From Atherix ibis (lineage: Eukaryota > Arthropoda > Insecta > Diptera > Athericidae), in contig OY282609.1 of the NCBI GenBank assembly GCA_958298945.1, positions 63,832,220 through 63,896,219 on the forward strand: a stretch of 64,000 bases of DNA. The letters run 5' to 3'. This document shows, one piece after another, positions 55,742-64,000 of the stretch. The position numbers and the translations under genes are program-made. Below the pieces are notes generated by a model. It saw only the letters and a program-made list of their open reading frames with translations. It searched no databases and was not told the origin of the DNA. Each line of letters begins with the position of its first letter. The first letter of the stretch is position 1.

Positions 55742-56549
55742 ATGTCTAGTTTTGTGCTAGAAAAAGAGAATATGCCGGAAGCTCTGCTTTTCTGGTTCTA
55801 TTTGAAGAAATCGGCTAACGAATCGCATCGAATGCTTATGGAGGCCTATGGTGACAGTGCTTTATCGGAAACAACGTTTTGTTGGTTCAAAGACGGAAAT
55901 TTTGACTTGTGGGACAAGAAGCGTGAAAATCGGCCTAGGAAGGTTGAGGACCATCAATTGTAGGCTCTTTTGGACGAAGACGATACCCAATCGCAAAAAA
56001 TGCTCGCGGAGCAATTGGGTGTTACTGAACCAGCCATTTCCATGCGTCTGCATATACAGGGTATTAACATCTCATAGTAGACGATACCCTGCTGATCCTA
56101 CAGGTATTAGTGGGATCAGCAGGGTATCGTCTACTATGAGATGTTGAAACCTGGTGAAACTGTCAATGTCCACCGCTACCACCAACAACTAATCCAATTG
56201 CACCATTCTCTGCGTCAAAAAAGGACGGATTATTAACAAAGACATGACAAGATGATTTTCCTCCACGACAACGCACCATCGCACACGTCAAAAATGGTCC
56301 AAAACTACTTGGAGACACTCAAATGGAAGGTACTACCTCACCCCCTACCCCGCTTATTTACCAGACCTGGTCCCTTCCGACTACCACCTGTTTTCGTCGA
56401 TGGACCACGCGCTCACTGAGCAGCACTTCGATTCTTACGAAGACGTCCGAAATTGCCTCGAAAGAAAAGGAATTTTTTGGCGTGGTATCCACAAATTCCC
56501 CGAGAGATGGAAAAAATGTGTAGCTAGCGAGGGCAAGTACTTTGAATAA
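55742..56549 (+). pseudogene. MarA transposase with a hairpin replacing the middle
   Basis: ATG at 55742 (MSSFVLEKENMPEALLFWFY). TTCRDWFRRF is shortened to TTFCWFKDGN, followed by RKVEDHQL and a TAG stop. After QLGVTEPAISMRLH the middle of the gene (linker, first catalytic D, RPNRFGRK) is missing. In its place lies an inverted copy of the next segment, then the normal MLCVWWDQQG-type sequence from GGGATCAGCAGGG. The second aspartate is kept (CTCCACGACAACGC), the third in SDYHLFSSMDHALTE. About 28 bases are lost in KWLDEWFASK. Final stop TAA 56547-56549. Confidence 0.88.
56066..56145. repeat. 33-bp perfect hairpin inside MarA copy 7
   Basis: The left arm 56066-56098 (AACATCTCATAGTAGACG and on) is the exact inverse of 56113-56145, with a 14-base loop. 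The right arm is normal MarA coding sequence; the left arm is the inverted duplicate. Confidence 0.97.
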
Positions 56550-56616
56550 ATTTGTTTTTGCTTTCTATGAAGCAGCGGATTTAAAAAATAGCGGATTTAA
56601 GCTTATACACCTGATA

Positions 56617-57401
56617 GATAACTATTTATGATGTTAATCTGCTTGTTATAATGTTTGTCGTTGGAGATATAGAATAATATTGACTTCTTCTTTAAAAAAC
56701 AGCAAGTGCCGATTTGTCAATTTATAAGCGATGCATATTAGAAAACATAAAATTTTCAGGTTAGATTTTATCGTAACCATTGCTTTGATAAATAAAAAAA
56801 TATTAAGTCGAAATTCGCTCACATGTCCAAATGTAAAATGAATTATTCTTTAAGATAAAAAGATCATACTTTAGCCTATCATTAGTTATAACAAAAATAC
56901 CATTTGAAAGAAACCAGAAATTAGTCTCGAATATGCTCATTTAGAAAATAGGCTTAGTTGATATTGAGGGAAAGTTCTAATAATTAATACAATATATTTT
57001 TTATCCACACAATTTATTAAGACGTGAAATAGGAATTTTCTAGAAAAAGATTAAAAATGTATTCCAGTAAACTTTTTTCCTTCGTTTTCCAAGGTTTTTT
57101 TTTTAAATTTAAATTCTATTTAGACGGTTTTTTTTCACTAATTTTTATATAAAAATTATATACAACTATAATTAAACAATATACTTAAAGTATTGTGTGA
57201 TTAATTGTATCTTAAGTCTTTTTAATTAAAAACTTTGTGGATTTTTTTCTGGTAGTCAAAACATAGATAAAAGACCTTAAAAAAGATCATTAAACAAGTT
57301 AAATATTTTGTATTGTAATTATATAAATTTTATATTTAAAATTGAATCCTAATTATTATTAGTTTTTAAGAAGTATATAATATTTCTATTATCAAATTAT
57401 A
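56617..57401. other. AT-rich spacer, no gene seen
   Basis: No supported frame, TIR or repeat. Confidence 0.6.
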
Positions 57402-57461
57402 TATTAGGTATATAACTTCAAAATGCGAGATTTTTGGCAAACTTTGAGTGTTTATTTTGAA

Positions 57462-57514
57462 AAATTGTTACAATATATTTTATTCAAAGTAAATAAAATA
57501 TATTGTAACAATTT
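57462..57514. repeat. 23-bp perfect hairpin at the end of the MarE gene
   Basis: AAATTGTTACAATATATTTT and three more bases (57462-57484) are the exact inverse of 57492-57514, with a 7-base loop CAAAGTA. One arm lies in the coding end, the other beyond the stop. Confidence 0.97.
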
Positions 57515-58524
57515 CATCGGAAGCCACTACTTTTTCCCATCTTTCTGGCAACATATGGATTCCACGCCAAAAAAACGGCTCCGGTTTTGAGGCCAAGAAT
57601 GAATCGAGCCAATTTTTGATGCCCTGTTCTGAAGTGAAGCGTATTCCGGTGAGGGCGTCTTGCATGGATCTAAACAAATGGTAGTCGAACGGGGCAAGGT
57701 ATGGGCTATAAGGCGGGTGAGGCAAAACTTCCCAGCCACTGTTTTCTAAATAATTTTTAACCGGTCTTGCAACATGAGGCCGAGCGTTGTCATGATGAAA
57801 AATAATGGCTTCGTGTCTGGTCGCATATTCCGGGCGTTTTTCGGCCAATGCTCGCTTCAAACGGATTAATTGTGTTCGGTAGAGGTTGCCTGTGATCGTC
57901 TGGCCCGATTTCAATAGCTCATAATAGATCACACCCTTCTGATCCCACCAAATACAGAGCATTACCTTGGCGCCATGGATATTTGGCTTTGGCGTTGATT
58001 TGGCTGGTTGGCCGGGCTTTACATACGATTTTTTGCGCTTAGGGTTGTCGTAATGAATCCATTTTTCGTTGCCAGTAATGATTCGATTCAAAAACGACTT
58101 CTTTTTCTGCCATTCAAGCAGCATTTCGTACATGCAAAATCGCCTTTCAACGTGTCTCGGCTTCAATTCATATGGGACCCAATTTCCTTGCTTTTGGATG
58201 AATCCTGCTGCTTTCAAACGTTTTGAAATGGATGCTTGAGTGACTCCCAATGATTTTGCAATTTCTTCTTGAGTTCGACAACAGTCTTCATCGAGGAATG
58301 CCTCCAAATCTTCATCTTCAAACTTTTTTGGCTGACCTGGTCGTTCTTTGTCTTCCGTGTCAAAATCACCACTTCTGAACCGCACAAACCATCTCTCGGA
58401 CATTGAAATCGATGGAACATATTTAGGATAAGCTTCGGTGAGCAATCGAATGAGCAATCTTGAAATTGAAGAAGTAAATCAACACTTCCCGCAAATGGGA
58501 CTATTTAGGTACGAAATTCGACAT
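57480..58524 (-). pseudogene. MarE transposase with catalytic D lost
   Basis: The family start is ATG 58524 (MSNFVPK), then TAG at codon 8, then HLREVLIYFFNFK and a frameshift near 58465. From there 325 codons are open: RWFVRFRSGDFDTEDKER, QEEIAKSLGVTQASISKRLK, NWVPYELKPRHVERR, IITGNEKWIHYDN, MLCIWWDQKGVIYYELL, FHHDNARPHVA (second D) and YSPYLAPFDYHLF (third D, but with Y for D and F for S nearby). The first catalytic aspartate in TGDEKW is N, which alone would abolish activity. The C terminus is altered: ASDEIVTIYFIYFE, where related proteins end ASDGKYFE, because of a hairpin-forming duplication. Confidence 0.92.
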
Positions 58525-58698
58525 TTTTGAAGCAAAAAAAAACTTTGTTGTTTACACTATTTCGTTCAATGACTAATCGAGAATGAATGACAGATGGTTA
58601 ACCTCCAAAATGTCATATGAGTTATTATTAACACAAACCATGTGTAAAAGTTATGCCATCTGTTGTCAATCCCGCATTTTTAAGTTATACACCCAATA

Positions 58699-60044
58699 AT
58701 AGAATTTATTTTTCTGTAATTAGTTTAATTTTTTCATATTCATAAATTTCCAATAAAAATTCGTTAAAGCTTTAATATTTGAAAATATTAAATTGAATTT
58801 GCTTCTTAACATTTTATTTTATTATTTTTTGCATATATTTAAAAAGTAACAAAAACTCTAATATTTGTATGTATTCAAATCACAAGGATCCATTTTATAT
58901 TGTATCATATGAAAATACTCTTAGAATGGATTATCTAGTAAATCAGTAACTATTGTTGAAATCGGAGCGGATACTATGTGTATTTGGTCCTCTTTTTGGA
59001 TCTAAACGTGTTGAAAAGTTTATCAAGGATTTCTATTATATTTCCTTTTCCTTCCTTGAAACGCTTTCATAATCGTAGTTCCATTCATGAATAGTTCCCC
59101 CGAAGGTATTAGTGTTAAGTGATGTTATGCTTTTAAACTGATATCAGAGTGCTCTATGGATGAGATGAACATATGTACAAGTACGCTTGTATATACGAAT
59201 TGTATATGAATAGGAGGACCAAAGTATCTGTCCGCTATGTCAAAATAGTACATTATCCCAAATTCGATTTACTATATATACGAGTATATAAAGCAATCAG
59301 AAGATTTCTATTGAGTTTACTTCTTATTGTAAATTTCTACTACCAAATATAGAAATTTTCGAAGGGTTATCATTTAAACTTGATTAGTACACAATAGTAG
59401 AATTCCTTTAATTGAGCATTCAAATTAAATCTACAAAATTAATTTTCCGTATGCGAACTCGTACGAATATGATTTCCAAGAAATTTCATATTAACAATAA
59501 AATTGTTAATAGAAAATTTAATGAAAATAAAATACGTTCGAGTTTTCATTTTTAATAATTATACAATATTAAATACTATTTTATGAAAATTAGAAATATT
59601 ATAATAATTATATTACACTGTATTGTAAGCAAGGTCCCTTAGAAGCCATTTGGCGTCAACAATTATGTGGGCAGCATCGGTTTATATAATGAGAAAGTTC
59701 ACTGAGTCAGACGGAAGGAAAACAGAAAAGTTTAAATGAGATTTTGTGGAGCAAATTATAATATTTGATAAGATTTTGAGGGGAGACTGGGAAAATAAAT
59801 AGATGCGTTAAGGAACCCAGAGTTCACATGCGGTGTGCAATCCAATCGGAAATGTAACTCTGGGTGTTACCAAAGAAAATATAGTATACATACTATCCAA
59901 ATATCAATAACAAGCATTTTAGACTGTAGTTGAATAGATATGTGTGAGCAAGATATACTCCACTATTTAACCAATCTAGTTATCCATAGAAGCCTAGGGA
60001 TGTTAATTGCCGTTTCTTAGACGTGATGCGGTATAATCGGAATA
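58699..60044. other. AT-rich spacer, no gene seen
   Basis: No supported frame, TIR or repeat. The part 59630-59870 is less AT-rich but unreadable. Confidence 0.55.
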
Positions 60045-61213
60045 CCAGGTATATAAGCTTAAATCCGCTTTTTTTTAATTAAAAAAACACATGTTTTTTT
60101 TTATAGAAGGCAAAATAAAATTTATTCAAAGTGGTTGCCCTCGCTAGCTACACATTTTCTCCATCTCTGGGGCAATTTGTGGATGACACGCCAAAAAAAT
60201 TCCTTCTCCTTCGAGGCAAACCACTCATCAAGCCATTTTCGGACGTCTTCGTAAGAATCGAAGTGCTGTTCAGAGAGTGCGTGGCACATCGACGAAAACA
60301 GGTGGTAGTCGGAAGGGACCAGGTCTCCCTCCCAGTTGAGTGTCGCCAATTAGTTTCCGACCATTTTTGACGTGTGCGATGGTGCGTTGTCGTGGAGGAA
60401 AATCAACTTGTCATGTCTTGGTTGATAATCCGTCCTTTTCTCACACAGACCACGGTGCAATTTGATCAGTTGTTGGTGGTAGCGGTGGGCATTGATAGTT
60501 TTACCAGATTTCAATCGTCTTCCGTCCGAAACGATTTGGTCTTGGGGAAGATGTTGATGGTTGGCCGGGAACAGCCCACGATTTCTAGCGTTTAGGATTC
60601 TCGAAATATATCCACTTTTCATCGCTTGTCATAATCCGATGCAGGAAGGACTTTATTTTTTGTCTGGCGAGCAAGAATTCGCATGTGTTTTGGCGTCGCT
60701 CCATCTGCCTATCGTTTAATTCATACGGCACCCATTTTCCGATCTTTTCAATCTTCCTCATGGCACGCAGACGCATTTTTTGTGATTGGATATCGTCTTC
60801 GTTCAAAAGAGCCCGCAATTGGTGTCGTCAACCTTCCTAGGCCGATTTTCACGCTTCTTGTCCCACATGTCAAAATTGCAGTCTTTGAACCGACGAAACC
60901 ACTCTCGGCACATTGTTTCCGATAAAGCACTGTTACCATAGGCCTCCATAACCATTCGATGCGATTCTGCAGCCGATTTCTTCAAATTGAAGCAGAAAAG
61001 CAGAGCTTCCCGCATATGCTCTTTTTCTGGCACACAACTAGACATGATTACCAAAGGAAAAATGTATGTTGTTGTACGAAATTACTGACAATGTGCACTG
61101 ATTAATGTTGACAAATATCAAACTCATAAAAAAAAGTATGCCGTACCCATGGTGTAACTTAATACGCTCACTCACGCTATGACCAAACAGCGGATTTAAG
61201 CTTATACCCCTCG
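60045..61213 (-). mobile_element. MarA copy 8
   Basis: TIR CCAGGTATATAAGCTTAAAT at 60045 and an altered inverse end (AAGCTTATACCCCTCG) at 61213, both beside TA. 1169 bp with several internal deletions. Its right flank carries a possible RNase H-like remnant. Confidence 0.94.
60122..61045 (-). pseudogene. MarA transposase, many deletions
   Basis: ATG at 61045 (MSSCVPEKEHMREALLFCF), N-terminal frame through CREWFRRFKDCNFDMWDKKR to the RKVDD motif, then a frame change. LAEQLGVTQPAIS is deleted, joining SQKM to RLRAMRKIEKIG. Next come WVPYELNDRQMERRQNTCEF, LHRIMTSDEKWIYFENPKR (first D kept), then loss of RRCCAFGGI-type codons, TINAHRYHQQLIKLHRGLC and LIFLHDNAPSHTSKM (second D). The stretch LPHPAYS is deleted so NWE joins GDLVPSDYHLFSSMCHAL (third D kept). 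Stop at 60122-60124. All three aspartates survive, but not in one frame. Confidence 0.9.
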
Positions 61214-61302
61214 TAAATGTACGGAGTGTACTGTAAACTGCCTCTGTGGAACCCATCAAAATACGCAACACCTCTACAATTTAGCGTTATACTAGATATT
61301 AG

Positions 61303-61545
61303 CTAACTCCGTGTCAGTGGTGTGAAGAGTAAACGAACAGCTTCGAATACCACAAAACTATCTGTAAGGATCAACTTCGTTTGATAAATGGTGGGCTCAA
61401 GAATAATTTCAATCACTATCCTAACTACCCACAGTTCACCATAGTGAAAACCTGCCCGATTTAGAAAAACTCCATTCCATAGATTATGAAAATCGGTACC
61501 ACATTGTTGAATGACTGCGAAGGATGTTATGTTGTCGTAAAGAGC
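61303..61545 (-). pseudogene. possible LINE RNase H-like remnant
   Basis: An open minus-strand stretch without a start codon gives LNRAGFHYGELWVVRIVIEI then KLILTDSFVVFEAVRLL. The ..ELWAI..A.... and ..I.TDS...EA. spacing resembles the RNase H domain of I- or R1-like LINEs. No partner domain is seen, because MarA copy 8 lies directly on one side. It could also be a chance frame or a host exon. Confidence 0.3.
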
Positions 61546-62308
61546 ATTATTGTATTGTTAAACGCATCTAACATCTCAAGAAAAAAGTTTTCGATATATG
61601 GTCTGCTCAATATACGAGTATATGAATTCTTTTGAATTTGGTCAGAGATGTAATGCCTTTAAATTTGAGCAAAGGAAAAATTTATGTAAAGTTGCTTGAA
61701 TCAAATTAGACAAAATTTTATTAAAAGTTGCTGTGATCAAATTTTCAGTAGCGGTTATTTAATAAAATGAAAATGAAATTTTTTATCATTTCTTCAAATA
61801 TCTCATTACAAACTTTATATTTGTTATTTCATTTCCAAATAAATAATATTTTTCCATGTATTTTATCCGCCCTAATCTGGAAACTTATTTTCTAAGTAAA
61901 TATATAATTTGTTCCAATTGAATTTCAAGTTTTCCTATAAATTTTTTTTCATTTCTTATTTAGTATAATTCAAATGTAATTTTGTATTCGCCATTAAAAA
62001 TAAAAAAAAAAAACAAAACAATGTAAACAAATTTATTTATTATCGTTGAATAATCGTATACTTTCTCTTGTCAAAAAACTTTCTCTTTTACAGACTAATA
62101 AGTTCCGTTTGCGTGCAAAGTCAAAAAAATGGTTTTTTTTTAACCACATTCTTAATTTATTTTTGCTGGATTATTTATTTATTTTTTAATATAATAATAC
62201 AGAAATTATTCAATTATATCAGATTGAATATTATATTTTTTAAATGAGATTGTTGACAAACAAGCAGAAAAAAATTAATTTTCGTCAAACAAAAAAAAAA
62301 CACACATT
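61546..62308. other. AT-rich spacer, no gene seen
   Basis: No supported feature. Confidence 0.6.
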
Positions 62309-62565
62309 TAACATTTTGTGTGGTTACTTATTTTGAGGGATGATTTTTTCAAATATTTTTCTAATATGATTTGCTTGAAGATGAAAAAACAATAATGTTA
62401 CTCTTATATAAGATTATTGACAACTTGTGTATGTGTGTAAAGATATGCTGAAAACTTACATTTTCAATGAATGCAAAGTTTCTGAATTTTAGTTTTTAAA
62501 TTATATAAATGGGGTGGCATTTTTTAATGAAATTCACTACAGACCAAAGGACTTCATTTTCAATA
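62309..62565 (-). repeat. dispersed 257-bp repeat, copy 2
   Basis: Inverse of 41787-42043 with about six differences by eye. Here it has no MarB element at its edge, so it marks the unoccupied state (TATTGAAAATG where copy 1 has the MarB target TA). Confidence 0.9.
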
Positions 62566-63632
62566 TGTTTTACAAAACAAAACTAAGTTGCTGATAAAAT
62601 GTTGGGAAGATACTTGCATTAAACCAGCATAAATAGGAAGTGGAAAATACGTGACTCTGAACAGCAAGGAAATATTTGTTATCCGATTCGTCCACTTATG
62701 TCGCTTTTTAGAAGAAGTTTAGCGATTTCGGAAATAATGTTTTCGGCCGTGACTTAAAAAACTTTATGCCTAAAAATTTATATGTATTCGTATTGAAACA
62801 CTAAAATGAATACTCAATTTTACTGGTTGAGTGCAGTGCAAAATTTCTCTACTCCACTCTTGTGCATAGCAAGTCATATTTTCCTTTATCTTCTTTTTTG
62901 GTTGATTTTTTTTTCTAGTATTATTAAAAATTCATTAGACTATTTCTTCCATTTAACATCATTGCCGTGAATAATTCATTACAAAATAACTGCAGTAATG
63001 CTACTAAATACAAATATTTCATATTTACTAAAATATTTTCTTGAAAATATTCAGTACCTTTGATATGGAAATGTCAATGTAAGGAGAAACATAGAAAGTA
63101 TCTATTTTTTTGTTTTTTTTTTGTTTTTGACATTATTGAATTAATTTGAAATTAGAAATTTTAATTTTTGTCGAGAATTAGTATTCTTTTGATCAATTAT
63201 AAAAAAAATCTACTTCAAAGAGTATTCATACTCAATACTATTAAAAATTATATTTTAAATATTCTGCATTTAAAAATTCTTATTTTTTAATATTGATTAC
63301 TATTATTGCAATTTCATGTAAAAGATATACTGGTAATATTAGTTAGATTTCGAAATATACTTTTTATAATTTTACAAAAGGAGGTTAATATTAAGAAATG
63401 TTACAATCTATGTTACTGATATTGATATTCATTAAAATGAACATACTTTAATGGTTGTTTAAAAAAAATATGATAATGGTATATTCGCAAACTGATCGTT
63501 GTGGGTATCAGACGTTTATTTCCTTTGCATGTGTTAATTTCGCCATTTATTTTTCTGATATATGATAAATAAAAAAAAACAATTTTCAAATACTTAGTTT
63601 TTTTTTAATTATTAAGTGTTATTAATTATACG
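62566..63632. other. AT-rich spacer, no gene seen
   Basis: No supported feature. Confidence 0.6.
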
Positions 63633-64000
63633 AGGGTCGTTCAATAAATCCTTAGAAAATCCAAGAAATTGCGCTCGTAATTACTGACAGGAAAGCAGTC
63701 AAAATTTCAGCTCGATCCATAGCGTAGGTCAATTTCTATCGTCGATTAAAGTGAACGACATTTATTTGTGCAAAACAATGGAAAAAAGCGAGTTTAGGGC
63801 TGTCATCAAACATCTCCATTTGAAAGGCTTAAGCCCGAAAGAAATCAAAGCCGAGTTGGATGCAGTTCATGGCACATCTGCACCTGTCTTTGCGATGGCT
63901 TACAATTGGGTGAATGAATTTAAACGTGGTCGTTCATCCCCAAACGATGAACATCGTTCAGGACGCCCAGTTGAGGTGTCTACTCCTGAAATCATCGACA
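63633..64000 (+). mobile_element. MarB mariner copy 3, cut by window end
   Basis: TIR CGAGGGTCGTTCAATAAA at 63633 after TA at 63631-63632, followed by the MarB leader (GCGCTCGTA, GACAGGAAAGC, CGATCCATAGCGTAGG). The leader keeps the ancestral form that is rearranged in copy 1. The right end is outside the window. Confidence 0.95.
63778..64000 (+). CDS. MarB transposase, N-terminal part, open to window end
   Basis: ATG at 63778 gives MEKSEFRAVIKHLHLKGLSP, then KEIKAELDAVHGTSAP, AMAYNWVNEFKRGRSSPNDE and HRSGRPVEVSTPEIID. This is the first helix-turn-helix, the GRP hinge and the start of the second DNA-binding helix. No stop or shift in 74 codons, and the start codon missing from copy 1 is present. 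It is therefore a candidate source copy for the family, but the catalytic part cannot be seen. Confidence 0.85.
   Translation, partial: MEKSEFRAVIKHLHLKGLSPKEIKAELDAVHGTSAPVFAMAYNWVNEFKRGRSSPNDEHRSGRPVEVSTPEIID

Larger units (their letters stand above)
55644..56614 (+). mobile_element. MarA copy 7, no 5' TIR
   Basis: The copy starts at CCATGGGCACGCC after TA (55642-55643), which is inside the family leader, about 65 bases beyond the normal TIR. The right TIR ends at 56614 (GCTTATACACCTGA), then TA. Because the internal start also follows TA and begins CCA like the true end, either a cryptic end was used or the start was lost on insertion. It interrupts a LINE remnant. Confidence 0.88.
57404..58696 (-). 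mobile_element. MarE mariner
   Basis: TIRs TTAGGTATATAACTTCAAAA at 57404 and the inverse ending TAAGTTATACACCCAA at 58696, both flanked by TA. 1293 bp. The right-hand TIR, read as TTGGGTGTATAACTTA, resembles that of Famar1-type (mellifera subfamily) mariners. Single copy in the window. Coding on the minus strand. Confidence 0.94.

Noticed and set aside
8344..58457. Antisense frames over the transposases (for example 6711-6968, 8548-8751, 33408-33870, 58008-58226)
   Set aside because: They are shadows of the coding strand and have no support of their own.

Overview
This window looks like eukaryotic, probably higher-dipteran (fly) DNA: very AT-rich, no operons, no convincing host gene or RNA gene, and full of insect-type cut-and-paste transposons and LINEs. 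Species cannot be fixed from the sequence. I call no host exon; almost every credible coding trace belongs to a mobile element. Family names (MarA, MarB and so on) are local labels for this annotation.

DNA transposons. Eight copies of a mauritiana-subfamily mariner (MarA, TIR starting CCAGGTGTATAAGC, Mos1-like protein) lie at 1-913, 5504-5985, 14508-15767, 24933-26083, 36996-38200, 43351-45553, 55644-56614 and 60045-61213. Other mariners are MarB (TIR CGAGGGTCGTTCAATAAG; 5994-7301, 40485-41786, 63633 to the window end, plus a lone end at 42050-42081), MarC (SETMAR-like, 8291-9577), MarD (irritans/Himar1-like, 33091-34368), MarE (57404-58696), MarF (scrambled copy 18932-19986, internally deleted copy 32261-33023) and MarK (two old remnants). 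There is also a Tc1-like DD34E element (27326-28969), a Tc3-like N-terminal ORF (47260-47697) and a fragment of another transposase type near 9.7 kb. All complete-length transposases carry stops, frameshifts or catalytic substitutions. MarD at 33 kb is closest to intact (one frameshift). MarB at the right edge is open as far as it can be read.

Retroelements. A Jockey-like LINE (50897-53832) has a 16-bp target-site duplication and a poly-A tail. An RTE-type LINE 3' fragment (23766-24638) has a 12-bp duplication. Older reverse-transcriptase remnants lie near 16.1, 26.1, 34.6 and 55.2 kb, with a possible RNase H remnant at 61.3 kb. An unclassified insert of about 0.9 kb with a 10-bp target duplication sits inside the MarA copy at 43-45 kb.

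Layout and relations. Elements nest: MarB lies beside a truncated MarA and MarK ends at 5-7 kb, a MarA copy lies in a LINE remnant at 55.6 kb, and an unknown insert splits MarA at 43.7 kb. Several copies share defects or flanking DNA, which points to non-autonomous copies moved in trans. Five places show short perfect inverted duplications (snapback hairpins), suggesting a recurring repair error during mariner gap repair. The long stretches between elements are AT-rich and hold nothing I can support as genes.
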